From Mesorhizobium sp. WSM4306 (GTDB lineage: Bacteria > Pseudomonadota > Alphaproteobacteria > Rhizobiales > Rhizobiaceae), in the NCBI RefSeq assembly GCF_007003975.1, contig NZ_VFTC01000001.1, positions 434,001-498,000 on the forward strand: a DNA stretch of 64,000 bases, in the 5' to 3' direction. Made by a program: the position numbers and the translations under genes. Below, in pieces: positions 32,664-42,194 of this stretch (the stretch's first letter is position 1; each line of letters opens with the position of its first letter). Below the pieces are notes generated by a model. That model worked only from the letters and a program-made list of their open reading frames with translations. It was not told where the DNA came from and searched no databases.

Positions 32664-33626
32664 ATGAGCCACACCATCAACCATCTGAAGAAGCTGCGGC
32701 TGCAGCGCTCAGAACTCGCCGTTCCCGGCTCCAGCCCGGAGATGATCGACAAGGCGGCGAACAGCGCCGCCGACTTCATCTTCCTTGACATCGAGGATGC
32801 CGTCGCCCCGCCCGACAAGGAGCGTGCCCGCAAGAACATCATCCAGGCGCTCAACGACATCGACTGGCGCGCCAAGGGCAAGACCGTCTCGGTGCGCATC
32901 AACGGCCTCGACACGCACTACATGTATCGCGACGTGGTCGACGTCATGGAACAGGCCGGCGACCGGCTGGACACGATCCTGGTGCCGAAGGTCGGCGTGC
33001 CGGCCGACCTCTATATGGTCGAGGCCATGGTCAACCAGATCGAGATGGCCAAGGGTTTCAAGACCCGGGTCGGCCTCGAGGCGCTGATCGAGACTGCGCT
33101 CGGCATGGCCAATGTCGAGGCTATCGCCGCGACACCCGGCCGGCTGGAAGCCATGCATTTCGGCGTCGCCGACTACGCGGCGAGCTGCAAGGCGCGCACC
33201 GTCAACATAGGCGGGCTGAACCCCGACTATCCCGGCGACCAGTGGCATTTCGCGCTGTCGCGCATGACCGTCGCCTGCCGCGCCTATGGCCTGCGCGCCA
33301 TTGACGGGCCGTTCGGCGATTTCTCCGATCCGGAAGGCTACATCGCCGGCGCCAGGCGCGCCGCCGCTCTCGGCATCGAGGGCAAATGGGCAATCCATCC
33401 CTCGCAGATCGCGCTCGCCAACGACGTCTTCTCGCCGCCGGAAAAAGAGGTCACCCGCGCCAGGCGCATCCTTGAAGTGCTGAAGGAGGCGGAGGCGCAG
33501 GGCAAGGGAGCGGCCGCCCTCGACGGCAAGATGATCGACGCCGCGTCGGAGCGCATGGCCCGCAATGTTCTGGTGGTCAACGAAGCCATCGAGCGCGCCG
33601 GCCACGCCCGCGTCGCCACGCACTGA
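32664..33626 (+). CDS. mcl: L-malyl-CoA/beta-methylmalyl-CoA lyase
   Basis: A 320-residue HpcH/HpaI-type lyase of the citrate lyase beta superfamily. It contains SELAVPGSSPEMIDKAANS near residue 15-33, the metal and substrate parts FLDIEDAVAPPDKERAR and RVGLEALIETALGMANVE, and WAIHPSQIALANDVFSP near the end. Length and sequence pattern match malyl-CoA lyase of serine-cycle methylotrophs, which splits malyl-CoA into acetyl-CoA and glyoxylate. It starts ten bases after sgaA and precedes the malate-CoA ligase pair. Confidence 0.92.
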   Translation: MSHTINHLKKLRLQRSELAVPGSSPEMIDKAANSAADFIFLDIEDAVAPPDKERARKNIIQALNDIDWRAKGKTVSVRINGLDTHYMYRDVVDVMEQAGDRLDTILVPKVGVPADLYMVEAMVNQIEMAKGFKTRVGLEALIETALGMANVEAIAATPGRLEAMHFGVADYAASCKARTVNIGGLNPDYPGDQWHFALSRMTVACRAYGLRAIDGPFGDFSDPEGYIAGARRAAALGIEGKWAIHPSQIALANDVFSPPEKEVTRARRILEVLKEAEAQGKGAAALDGKMIDAASERMARNVLVVNEAIERAGHARVATH

Positions 33627-33644
33627 CTTTTTTGGGAGGACAAA

Positions 33645-34832
33645 ATGGACATCCACGAATATCAGGCCAAGGAACTGCTGGCGCGCCATGGCGTGCATGT
33701 GCCGCGCGGCGGGCTGGCCTACAGCCCCGAGCAGGCGACTTACCGGGCGCGTGAGATCGGCGGCGCCAAATGGGTGCTGAAGGCGCAGGTTCATTCCGGC
33801 GCACGCGGCAAGGCCGGCGGCATCAAGCTCTGCGCCAATGACGAGGAAATCTCCAACGCCGCCGAGGCCATGCTCGGCCGCAAGCTGGTGACGCAGCAGA
33901 CCGGTCCCCGCGGCAAGCTGATCTCCCGGCTTTATCTCGAGGAAGCCGTCGACATCGCGCAGGAGCTCTATGTCGGCTTCGTCCTCGACCGCAAGGAGGA
34001 GCGTGTCATGATCGTGGCCTCCGCCGCCGGCGGCATGGAGATCGAGGACATCGTCGAGAAGGCGCCCAATTCCATCCTGCGCACCTCGGTCGATCCCGGC
34101 GTCGGCATGCAGCGTTTTCAGGCGCGCGAAATCGCCTTCGGGCTTGGCCTCGACCACAATCTGATCGGCAAGGCGACCGAGACCATCTTCAGCTGCTACC
34201 AGGTGTTCCGCGACTACGACGCCTCGATGCTGGAGATCAATCCGCTGGTGGTGACCCGCGACGGCAATCTGATCGCGCTCGACGCCAAAATGTCGTTCGA
34301 CGAGAATGCGCTGTTCCGCCGGCCGGAAATCTCGGAGCTGCGCGACAAGAGCCAGGAAGACCCGCGCGAGACCTTCGCCAGCGACCGCGGCCTCTCCTAT
34401 GTCGGCCTCGACGGCAATATCGGCTGCATCATCAACGGCGCCGGGCTGGCCATGGCAACCATGGACATGATCAAGATCGCCGGAGGCGAACCCGCCAACT
34501 TCCTCGACATCGGCGGCGGCGCCTCGCCCGAGCGTGTGGCGAAATCCTTCCGCGCCGTGCTCGGCGACAAGAATGTCGAGACCATCCTGGTCAACATCTT
34601 CGCCGGCATCAACCGCTGCGATTGGGTCGCCGAAGGCGTCATCAAGGCAATCCGCGAGGTCGGCGTCAACGTGCCGCTGGTGGTGCGGCTCTCCGGCACC
34701 AAGGCTGAGGAAGGCCGTCGTATCCTGGCTGATTCCGGCGAGGCGGTAATCGTTGCCGACACGCTGGCCGAAGCCGCCGAAAAAGCCGTCGCCGCCTGGC
34801 GCGCGGCCGCCAAAAAGAAAAAAGCAGCCTGA
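33645..34832 (+). CDS. mtkA: Malate-CoA ligase (malate thiokinase) beta subunit
   Basis: A 395-residue ATP-grasp protein similar to SucC. It begins [20 protein letters not shown] and contains [18 protein letters not shown] near residue 45-62. The metal and hinge segments [20 protein letters not shown] and [17 protein letters not shown] follow. With MtkB it makes malyl-CoA from malate, CoA and ATP. The neighbours mcl, sgaA and ppc distinguish it from succinyl-CoA synthetase. The A/K-rich end (AAKKKKAA) is a variable tail. GGGAGGA precedes the ATG. Confidence 0.91.
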   Translation: MDIHEYQAKELLARHGVHVPRGGLAYSPEQATYRAREIGGAKWVLKAQVHSGARGKAGGIKLCANDEEISNAAEAMLGRKLVTQQTGPRGKLISRLYLEEAVDIAQELYVGFVLDRKEERVMIVASAAGGMEIEDIVEKAPNSILRTSVDPGVGMQRFQAREIAFGLGLDHNLIGKATETIFSCYQVFRDYDASMLEINPLVVTRDGNLIALDAKMSFDENALFRRPEISELRDKSQEDPRETFASDRGLSYVGLDGNIGCIINGAGLAMATMDMIKIAGGEPANFLDIGGGASPERVAKSFRAVLGDKNVETILVNIFAGINRCDWVAEGVIKAIREVGVNVPLVVRLSGTKAEEGRRILADSGEAVIVADTLAEAAEKAVAAWRAAAKKKKAA

Positions 34833-34847
34833 GGGAGGTCGAACAAA

Positions 34848-35747
34848 ATGGCAATTCTGCTCAACCGCAGCACCCGCGTGATCGTGCAAGGATTCACGGG
34901 CAAGATAGGCAGCTTCCATGCCGAGGACATGAAACGTTACGGCACCAAGCTTGTCGGCGGCGTTACACCCGGCAAGGGCGGCCAGAAGCATCTTGGCCTG
35001 CCCGTCTTCAACACGGTGAAAGGCGCGGTGCGCGAGACCCGCGCGGAGGCGAGCATCGTGTTCGTGCCGCCGCCCTTTGCCGCCGATTCGATTATGGAAG
35101 CGGCCGACGCCGGCATCAAGCTCTGCGTCTGCATCACCGACGGCATCCCCTCGCAGGACATGATGCAGGTCAAGCGCTACATGATGCGCTACCGCTACGA
35201 AGACCGCATGCGCCTGATCGGCCCGAACTGCGCCGGCGTCATCACGCCCGGACAGGCGCTGATGGGCATCATGCCTGGCAGCATCTACCTGCCCGGCCGC
35301 GTCGGCATTGTCGGCCGCTCCGGCACGCTCGGCTACGAGGCCGCGTCACAGATGAAGGCGCTCGGCATCGGCGTATCCACAAGCGTCGGCATCGGCGGCG
35401 ATCCGATCAACGGCTCCTCCTTCAAGGACATGCTGAAGCTGTTCGAACAGGATGACGAGACCGACGCCGTTGTCATGATCGGCGAGATCGGCGGGCCGCA
35501 GGAAGCCGAAGCCGCGATCTGGGCGCGTGACAATATGAGGAAGCCCCTGATCGCCTATATCGCCGGCCTCTCCGCCCCGAAAGGCCGCCGCATGGGCCAT
35601 GCCGGCGCCATCATCTCTGCCTTCGGCGAGTCGGCGCAGGAGAAGGTCGAAATCCTGAAGGAAGCCGGCGTCACCATCGTGCCGACGCCGTCTTCCTTCG
35701 GCGAGGTCGTGGCCGACACGCTGTCGCGGATGAAGAAGGCGGCGTGA
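34848..35747 (+). CDS. mtkB: Malate-CoA ligase (malate thiokinase) alpha subunit
   Basis: A 299-residue SucD-like protein. The CoA-binding fold begins VIVQGFTGKIGSFHAEDM (about 12-29), and the phosphohistidine lies in KGRRMGHAGAIISAF near residue 245-258. It partners MtkA. Its last codons (VVADTLSRMKKAA) recur as a damaged relic at 42082-42135. An 88-base gap separates it from the hydroxypyruvate reductase gene. Confidence 0.91.
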   Translation: MAILLNRSTRVIVQGFTGKIGSFHAEDMKRYGTKLVGGVTPGKGGQKHLGLPVFNTVKGAVRETRAEASIVFVPPPFAADSIMEAADAGIKLCVCITDGIPSQDMMQVKRYMMRYRYEDRMRLIGPNCAGVITPGQALMGIMPGSIYLPGRVGIVGRSGTLGYEAASQMKALGIGVSTSVGIGGDPINGSSFKDMLKLFEQDDETDAVVMIGEIGGPQEAEAAIWARDNMRKPLIAYIAGLSAPKGRRMGHAGAIISAFGESAQEKVEILKEAGVTIVPTPSSFGEVVADTLSRMKKAA

Positions 35748-35835
35748 GGCCTGGGCGGACGAAGCCCGCATAGAGCAATGTGAAATTGGGGCTGGCGCCA
35801 GGCATCGCCAGCCCCCTCGACCGGCAGGATGTCAG

Positions 35836-36804
35836 ATGAAACCGCGTTTGATTGTTACCCGCAAATGGCCGGCGCCTGTCGAAGCGATCCTCGCCGAACG
35901 CTTCGACACGACGTTCAACGCCAGCGATACGCCATTGAGCCCGGCAGCGATGACATCCGCCTTCGCGGATTACGACGCGATCCTGGCGACGGTCAGCGAC
36001 CGCTTGCCTGACACGGTGTTTCCCGACAGTTCCGCCCGCACCCGGATCATCGCCAATTTCGGCGTCGGCTTCAGCCATATCGATGTCGCCGCCGCCCGCG
36101 ACCGCGACATCGTGGTGACCAACACGCCGGGCGTGCTGACCGATTGCACCGCCGACCTGGCGCTTAGCCTGATATTGGCCGTCGCACGCCGGACCGGTGA
36201 AGGCGAGCGCCAGTTGCGGGCCGGAGAATGGCGCGGCTGGTCGCCGACGCACATGGCCGGCGCGAAAGTGTCGGGCAAAACCCTTGGTATTGTCGGCATG
36301 GGCCGCATCGGCAAGGCAACGGCCAGGCGCGCGCATTTCGGCTTCGGCATGAAGATCGTGTTCTTCAATCGCTCAGCTGTCGACGACGAGGAGACACGCG
36401 CCATGGGCGCGGTGCAGATGCAGACTATGGAAGGGCTGCTCGCGGCATCCGACTTCGTGTCGCTGCACTGTCCGGGCGGCGCGGAAAACCGCCATCTCAT
36501 CGATGCCCGCAGCCTGCGTCTGATGAAACCCGGCGCATTCCTGATCAACACGGCGCGCGGCGATGTCGTCGACCAGGATGCCCTGATCGGCGCACTGGAA
36601 AGGCATGAGATCGCAGGCGCTGGTCTCGATGTCTTTGCCGAGGAACCGGCCGTTCCGGAGGCGCTGAAGCGGTTGGAGAACGTCGTGCTGTTGCCGCATC
36701 TCGGCAGCGCGACCGAGGAAACGCGCGTGGCGATGGGCATGAAGGTGGTGGAGAACCTGATCGCCTTCTTCGAGGGTCGCCCGGTCCCCAACCGGGTCGC
36801 CTGA
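35836..36804 (+). CDS. hprA: Hydroxypyruvate reductase / D-glycerate dehydrogenase
   Basis: A 322-residue D-2-hydroxyacid dehydrogenase. The NAD(P)-binding fold has GIVGMGRIGKATARRA near residue 151-166. Catalytic Arg, Glu and His appear in NTARGDVVDQDAL (about 234), FAEEP (about 268) and LPHLGSATEETR (about 286). It reduces hydroxypyruvate to D-glycerate, the step after SgaA in the serine cycle; glyoxylate reductase activity is also possible. The gene symbol follows the serine-cycle context. Confidence 0.87.
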   Translation: MKPRLIVTRKWPAPVEAILAERFDTTFNASDTPLSPAAMTSAFADYDAILATVSDRLPDTVFPDSSARTRIIANFGVGFSHIDVAAARDRDIVVTNTPGVLTDCTADLALSLILAVARRTGEGERQLRAGEWRGWSPTHMAGAKVSGKTLGIVGMGRIGKATARRAHFGFGMKIVFFNRSAVDDEETRAMGAVQMQTMEGLLAASDFVSLHCPGGAENRHLIDARSLRLMKPGAFLINTARGDVVDQDALIGALERHEIAGAGLDVFAEEPAVPEALKRLENVVLLPHLGSATEETRVAMGMKVVENLIAFFEGRPVPNRVA

Positions 36805-36840
36805 CAGAAGGCGCCGCCCTCGGCCCCGGAGGAAAGCGTT

Positions 36841-39516
36841 TTGGAACAAAGCAAACCTATCAGGTTTCGCGAGGACGAGCGCAGCCTGCTGTTGCGGCTG
36901 CTGCTTCAGGTCGCCAGCGCGCGCGAGCCCGAGATCGCCGCGGTTCTGAGCGGGCGGAGGTCGCTTGTGTCGCTTGCCCCGCAACAGCGCATCCCGGCGT
37001 TGCAGGCTAGCGGCGTATGGTTCCAGTTGCTGGCGATCGCCGACGAATTGCTGGCCATGCGCACGCGCCGCGAGCTCGAACAGGGCGCGGGCGCCGACGA
37101 CGTGCCGGGCTCCTTCGCCAGCGTGATCGCGCAGATGGCGGCGAACGGGCACTCGGCCGCGGACGTGCAGACTGCACTTGATGAGCTTTGCGTCGGGCCG
37201 ACCATGACCGCCCACCCGACAGAGGCCAAACGCGTCACGGTGCTGGAGATCCACCGCCGTATCTATCGCAAGCTGACCGAACTCGACCAGCCACGCTGGG
37301 CTCCGCGCGAACGCGATCTGTTGGTCGCCGATCTTGAAAGCGAGATCGAGCTGCTGTGGATGACGGGCGAGCTCAGGCTGGAGCGCCCAACGGTCGAACG
37401 CGAAATCGCCTGGGGCCTGCATTTCTTCCGCGAAGTCATTTTCGAGGCGACGCCACAGCTCTACGGCAAGCTTCAGGACGCCTTCCAGCACCACTATCCC
37501 GGAGCACCGGTCAGAATCCCTTCCTTCATGCGCTATGCCTCGTGGATCGGTGGCGATCGCGACGGCAATCCGAACGTCACCACCGCCATGACCGCTCATG
37601 CCCTGGCCGAATACCGCAACACCGCCATTGGCTGGTACCTGACGCAAATGCAGCGGCTGGTGACGGTGCTCAGCGCCAGTTCGAATGTCGTCGATCTGCC
37701 GGCCAGTTTCACGCCGCTTCTGCGAAAGGCCCTCGACAAAAGCGGACAGGCGCATGACATCGCCGCGCGCAACCCCGAAGAACCGCTTCGCCAGTTCGCT
37801 TCGGCCGTGTTGGCCCGGCTTGTGGCCACACGCGACGGCGGGGTCGCCGCCTACCCCTCCGCGGAGGCGTTTGGCGCTGATCTCAGTGGGCTGGCTCTCG
37901 TCCTCGAAGCGATCGGAGGGCGCGCGGTAGCCAGACGTTTCGTCCAGCCGCTGCTCTGGCAGATTGGAAGCTTCGGCTTCCGGACGGTCTCGCTCGACAT
38001 CCGGCAAAACTCCACTGTCGTCAATCGGGTACTGGCCGAGCTTTTTGCGCTGGAAGACCCAGTCATGCCAGCCACGCCGCAATGGTCGGCGCGCATCCGC
38101 GCCGCTCTTGGCCAAAGCGAGCGGTTGGAGATCGACGCGGACCGGCTCTCGCCCGAGGCAAGGGAGCTGCTTGCGACACTCTCTGTCATCGCCGACCACG
38201 TCTCGGGCTCCGATGCCGATGCCGTTGGCTGTTTCATCCTCAGCATGACCCGCTCGGTTGACGATCTGCTCGCGGTTTATCTCTTGGCGCAATATTGCGG
38301 TCTCTCGACCGGGCCCGGCAGCGACGGCACGATCAGCCTGCGGATCGTGCCCTTGTTCGAGACCATCGCCGACCTGCAGGCCGCCCCCGGCATCCTGAGC
38401 GGATTGCTCGACACTGCCCTGGTGCGGCGCACGGTGCGGGATTTTGGCGCGCGCCAGGAGATCATGCTCGGCTATTCCGATTCCAACAAGGATGGCGGTT
38501 TCCTCGCCTCCAATTGGGAACTGGCCAAGGCGCAAAAGCGCCTCACCGCCGTCGGCCGCAAGCACAAGGTCAGGATCAGTTTCTTTCACGGCCGTGGCGG
38601 CTCCGTCAGCCGTGGCGGCGCGCCAACCGGCCGGGCGATCGCGGCGCAGCCGGCAGCCACGGTCGCTGGAGCCATGCGGGTGACGGAACAGGGCGAGGTC
38701 GTGTCGTCGAAATTCGCCAATCGCGGCACCGGCCTCAACCAGCTCGAGATCCTCGCCGCCGCCGTGCTGGCTCACAGTGCCGTGTCGCCCGGCGACGCCG
38801 AAACGAAGCAGACACCCGAATTCGACGAAGCGCTGGAAGCGCTGGCCGGCATGTCGCAGGCCTCCTACGCCAGGTTGATGGCGGAGCCGGGTTTCCTCGA
38901 CTATTTCAATCAGGCGAGCCCTGTCGCGGAACTGGGGCTCCTGAAAATGGGCTCACGGCCGGAGCGCCGCTTCGGCGCCAACGGCATTGCCGACCTGCGC
39001 GCCATTCCCTGGGTGTTCGCCTGGAGCCAGAACCGCCATCTGCTGACCGGCTGGTATGGCATCGGCAGCGCGCTGAGCTCCTTCGTTACCGTACGCGGCG
39101 ATGCCGGGCGAGACCTTCTGGCGCGCATGTTCGAACACTCGCGCTTCTTCCGCCTGATCGTCGATGAGGCCGAGAAGACACTCTACCAGTCCGACATGGA
39201 GATCGCCCGGCTCTATGCCGGCCTGGTGTCCGACAGCGATGCGTCGCAACGCATCTACATCCGCATTCTTGCCGAATACGAATTGACACGACGCCTGATC
39301 CGCGACCTCACCGGGGGCGATCTTTCCGTGCGCTTTCCGATGTTCAAGCGGCGTTTCGACAGCCTGCGGCGTCAGATGGACGACATTCACCGGCTGCAGG
39401 TCGATCTGCTGCGTGAAGTCAGGGCAAGAACCGGCACGGCGGATCAAAAGCGGGCGACCGACGCCCTGCTCGTATCGATCAATTGCATCTCGGCGGGGTT
39501 GGGCTGGACGGGATAG
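36841..39516 (+). CDS. ppc: Phosphoenolpyruvate carboxylase
   Basis: An 891-residue enzyme that makes oxaloacetate from PEP and bicarbonate. The first catalytic histidine motif is VGPTMTAHPTEAKR near residue 118-131. The glycine-rich active-site loop FFHGRGGSVSRGGAPTGRAI lies near residue 580-600, and LGYSDSNKDGGFLASNW precedes it. It starts with TTG after a clear GGAGG site at 36829-36833. It fixes the CO2 of the serine cycle, which fits the upstream mtkAB and mcl. The 3' end lies 31 bases from a convergent demethylase. Confidence 0.93.
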   Translation: MEQSKPIRFREDERSLLLRLLLQVASAREPEIAAVLSGRRSLVSLAPQQRIPALQASGVWFQLLAIADELLAMRTRRELEQGAGADDVPGSFASVIAQMAANGHSAADVQTALDELCVGPTMTAHPTEAKRVTVLEIHRRIYRKLTELDQPRWAPRERDLLVADLESEIELLWMTGELRLERPTVEREIAWGLHFFREVIFEATPQLYGKLQDAFQHHYPGAPVRIPSFMRYASWIGGDRDGNPNVTTAMTAHALAEYRNTAIGWYLTQMQRLVTVLSASSNVVDLPASFTPLLRKALDKSGQAHDIAARNPEEPLRQFASAVLARLVATRDGGVAAYPSAEAFGADLSGLALVLEAIGGRAVARRFVQPLLWQIGSFGFRTVSLDIRQNSTVVNRVLAELFALEDPVMPATPQWSARIRAALGQSERLEIDADRLSPEARELLATLSVIADHVSGSDADAVGCFILSMTRSVDDLLAVYLLAQYCGLSTGPGSDGTISLRIVPLFETIADLQAAPGILSGLLDTALVRRTVRDFGARQEIMLGYSDSNKDGGFLASNWELAKAQKRLTAVGRKHKVRISFFHGRGGSVSRGGAPTGRAIAAQPAATVAGAMRVTEQGEVVSSKFANRGTGLNQLEILAAAVLAHSAVSPGDAETKQTPEFDEALEALAGMSQASYARLMAEPGFLDYFNQASPVAELGLLKMGSRPERRFGANGIADLRAIPWVFAWSQNRHLLTGWYGIGSALSSFVTVRGDAGRDLLARMFEHSRFFRLIVDEAEKTLYQSDMEIARLYAGLVSDSDASQRIYIRILAEYELTRRLIRDLTGGDLSVRFPMFKRRFDSLRRQMDDIHRLQVDLLREVRARTGTADQKRATDALLVSINCISAGLGWTG

Positions 39517-39547
39517 GCCCGGTTTCGCTGACTGTGCTCTGGGTCCC

Positions 39548-41986
39548 TCACATACGCCCGCGCGCGCCTTCCGGGTCATAGGTAGAGTCGGCGATCACCC
39601 GTGCCGGGCGCCGCTCGCCGAGAATTGAAACCTCCAGCGCCGTGCCCGGCGTGCCAAGCTCCAGCGGCAGCAGCGCCAATGCTATGTCGTGGCCAAACGT
39701 GTAGGAGTAACCCGCCGATGTGACGCGGCCGACAAGGCTGCCGTCGCGATAGACGCCCTCATAGGCAAAGGCGCTTGCCCCATCCGTGTCGATGGACAGC
39801 GTCACGATCCGGCGTGCCGTGCCCTGCTTTTGCTTCGCGACCAGGGCGGCGCGGCCGATGAAGTCTCCCTTGTCGAGCCTCACGAAGCGGTCGAGACCGC
39901 TCTCCCAGGCCGACAGTTCGAGATTCATGTCGCGGTACATGGCGCGGAAAGACTTGTCGAGACGCAGCGATTCCAGCGCCTGCAGCCCGACCAGCCTGAG
40001 CCCGTGCGCCTCACCTGATGCCAGAAGCGCATCCAGCAAATGCCGTTGATAACAGAGCGGATGATAGAGCTCCCAGCCGAGCTCGCCCGAATAGTTGACG
40101 CGCATCAGCCGCACGTCGCTGGCGAGAGCGACGGTCGCCGACTGCACGCTGAACCAGGGGAAAGCGTCGTTCGACAGATCGATCTCCGTCAGCGGCTGCA
40201 GAACGTCGCGCGCCATGGGCCCGACCACGGTGAAGCTGCCGCGATCGTTGGTGACATTGCGCAGTTGCACACTGCCGTCCTGCGGCAGCAGCCGGTTCAG
40301 GTCGTCGTAGTTCCAGCGCTCGGCACGCGGCGTCGAGACCAGGTAGAACAGGTCTCTCCGTAGCCGCGCCACGACATACTCAGCCTGCACACCACCGGCC
40401 GGCGTGAGATGATGGGCGAGCGCGATGCGGCCAAGGCGCGGCAGGCGATTGGCGAGAATCCCGTCGAGCCAGCGCTCGGCACCCGGGCCGCCGACCTCGA
40501 ATTTCGTCATCGGCGTCATCTCGACCAGGCCGACGGCCTGCCGGACAGCCTGGACCTCTTCGCCGACATAGCTGCCCTTGGCGGTCCAGCGCCAACTGTA
40601 CGAATTGCGTGCCTCGACGCCCGAAGGTGCGAACCAGCTTGGCATTTCCCAGCCGTTCAGCACATCCCACACGGCACCGAGCTGGCTCAGGCGGTCGTAG
40701 GACGGAGCTGTTTTCTGCGGACGTGCCGCCGGCATGTCCTGGCCCGGATAATGCTGTGTTGCGTGGGTGCCCCAGGCTTCCCGCACCTTCTCCCGGGTCC
40801 AGCTCTTGTTGGCATGGTCGCCGAAGCGCCGCGGATCCAGCTCCGCCGTATCGATACTGTTGCCGCCTTCGACAATCCGCTCCGAAAGATAGTGGCCGAT
40901 CGCTCCGCCCCACAGGATGCCGCCCGGCACGCCTTCGGCGAGCCAGACATTCTGAAGCCCCCAGGCCGGCCCCATCAACGGCAACTCGTCGGCCGTCATC
41001 TGGAACGGTCCGCGTACATTTCTCTTGATGCCGGCGCGCCCGAGCGCTGGCACGAGTTCGCTCGCCCGTTCCCAGTTCCAGGAGACAGCCTCGAAATCCT
41101 CATCGAGCAGGTCGGCGCCGAACCATTCCGGCACGCCGTTCTCGGCGAACAGCTTGAGCCGTTCGGTGCGCTCGTAGGGGCCGAACAGCAGCCCGTCTCC
41201 CTCTTCGCGCAGGTACCCCTCGTAACCCTCGTCCCTCAGGATCGGCATTTCCGGAAGGCCCTGCCGCTTGCGCTCCGCGACTTCGGGCACCGCGTCGGTG
41301 ATCCAGTACTGATGCACGATCGGAATTGCCGGAATGTCGAGGCCCAGCATGGCGCCGGTCTGGCGTGCATAATTGCCGGTGGCGAGGATTACGTGTTCGC
41401 AGACCATGTCGCCGCGGGAGGTTCTGACCTTCCACTCACCGCCCGGCATCCGGTCGAACCCCGTCACTTCGGTGCCGAGATGGATCTTCGCGCCGAGGTC
41501 GCGTGCACCCTTGGCCATGGCCTGGGTCACGTCAGCGGGCGCGATGTGACCGTCATCGGGATGATAGAGCCCGCCCAGCATGCCGCTGTTGTTGAGCAGC
41601 GGCCAGATTTCTCGCGCCTCGGCGGGCGATACGATCCGCGCCCGTATGCCCTGGACCTCGGCAACATCGATATAGCTGCGGTATTCGTCGAGCCGGTCGC
41701 GCGTGTTGGCGATGCGCAGCTGGCCGCATTTGCGCCAGCCGACCTTCTGGCCGGTTTCGGCTTCGAGACCCTCATAGATCTCAATGGATTTGGCGATCAT
41801 CCGCCCGACGCTGAGACTGCGGGCATAGGAGGGTATCAGCCCCGCCGCATGCCATGTCGAACCGGCTGTGAGCTGCGTCCGCTCAAGCAGCGCGACATCG
41901 CTCCAGCCGCGCTTCGCCAGGCCGTAAAGAATACCTGCGCCGACACAGCCGCCACCGACGACCACCGCACGAACGTTGCCCAACAT
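39548..41986 (-). CDS. Dimethylglycine/sarcosine dehydrogenase-like FAD-GcvT protein (copy 3)
   Basis: An 812-residue protein of the same build as the two at 3.2 and 7.7 kb. The FAD fold is AVVVGGGCVGAGILYGL (about 7-23). The covalent-flavin histidine lies in TAGSTWHAAGLIPSYARSLS (about 42-61). The GcvT-type half contains NYSGELGWELYHP near residue 640. It would demethylate an N-methyl compound and deliver methylene-tetrahydrofolate. Its head-to-head convergence with ppc places it next to the serine cycle, a telling but not decisive context. A weak AGGGG precedes the ATG. Confidence 0.87.
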   Translation of the reverse strand: MLGNVRAVVVGGGCVGAGILYGLAKRGWSDVALLERTQLTAGSTWHAAGLIPSYARSLSVGRMIAKSIEIYEGLEAETGQKVGWRKCGQLRIANTRDRLDEYRSYIDVAEVQGIRARIVSPAEAREIWPLLNNSGMLGGLYHPDDGHIAPADVTQAMAKGARDLGAKIHLGTEVTGFDRMPGGEWKVRTSRGDMVCEHVILATGNYARQTGAMLGLDIPAIPIVHQYWITDAVPEVAERKRQGLPEMPILRDEGYEGYLREEGDGLLFGPYERTERLKLFAENGVPEWFGADLLDEDFEAVSWNWERASELVPALGRAGIKRNVRGPFQMTADELPLMGPAWGLQNVWLAEGVPGGILWGGAIGHYLSERIVEGGNSIDTAELDPRRFGDHANKSWTREKVREAWGTHATQHYPGQDMPAARPQKTAPSYDRLSQLGAVWDVLNGWEMPSWFAPSGVEARNSYSWRWTAKGSYVGEEVQAVRQAVGLVEMTPMTKFEVGGPGAERWLDGILANRLPRLGRIALAHHLTPAGGVQAEYVVARLRRDLFYLVSTPRAERWNYDDLNRLLPQDGSVQLRNVTNDRGSFTVVGPMARDVLQPLTEIDLSNDAFPWFSVQSATVALASDVRLMRVNYSGELGWELYHPLCYQRHLLDALLASGEAHGLRLVGLQALESLRLDKSFRAMYRDMNLELSAWESGLDRFVRLDKGDFIGRAALVAKQKQGTARRIVTLSIDTDGASAFAYEGVYRDGSLVGRVTSAGYSYTFGHDIALALLPLELGTPGTALEVSILGERRPARVIADSTYDPEGARGRM

Positions 41987-42081
41987 ACGCGATGCCCCTG
42001 AATGAAATTGTCATGGGCACTATAGGTAAGCGCGACACCGTCGGTCACGCCATTTGCGACGCCGACGTGGCGGTTGGAATG

Positions 42082-42135
42082 CTTCCTTCGGTGGGTGGTG
42101 GCCGAGACACTGTCGCGGATGAAGAAGGCCGCCTG
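42082..42135 (+). pseudogene. Relic of the mtkB 3' end
   Basis: A segment of about 54 bases (CTTCCTTCGG...GATGAAGAAGGCCGCC) matches the last codons of mtkB at 35692-35746 closely, with one missing base and a few substitutions. It encodes VVAETLSRMKKAA in one frame but no stop follows in place. It suggests a former duplication, recombination or deletion event involving the serine-cycle cluster. Confidence 0.6.
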
Positions 42136-42145
42136 TACGGCGGCC
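42127..42145. terminator. Possible stem-loop terminator downstream of the TauD-type gene
   Basis: GGCCGCC, loop TGTAC, GGCGGCC form a perfect seven-base stem 50 bases after the dioxygenase stop on the minus strand. No long T tract follows, so its efficiency is doubtful. Confidence 0.35.
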
Positions 42146-42194
42146 CTCGAGTTCAACCGCTCTCGGGCGGCCCAGAGGTCAAGCAGCCCAGGCC

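Noticed and set aside
32709..34991. Open frame of 760 codons on the minus strand
   Set aside because: It mirrors mcl and mtkA and has no family features; high-GC codon bias leaves the antisense frame open.
36373..38775. Open frame of 800 codons on the minus strand
   Set aside because: Antisense of hydroxypyruvate reductase and ppc, both well supported.
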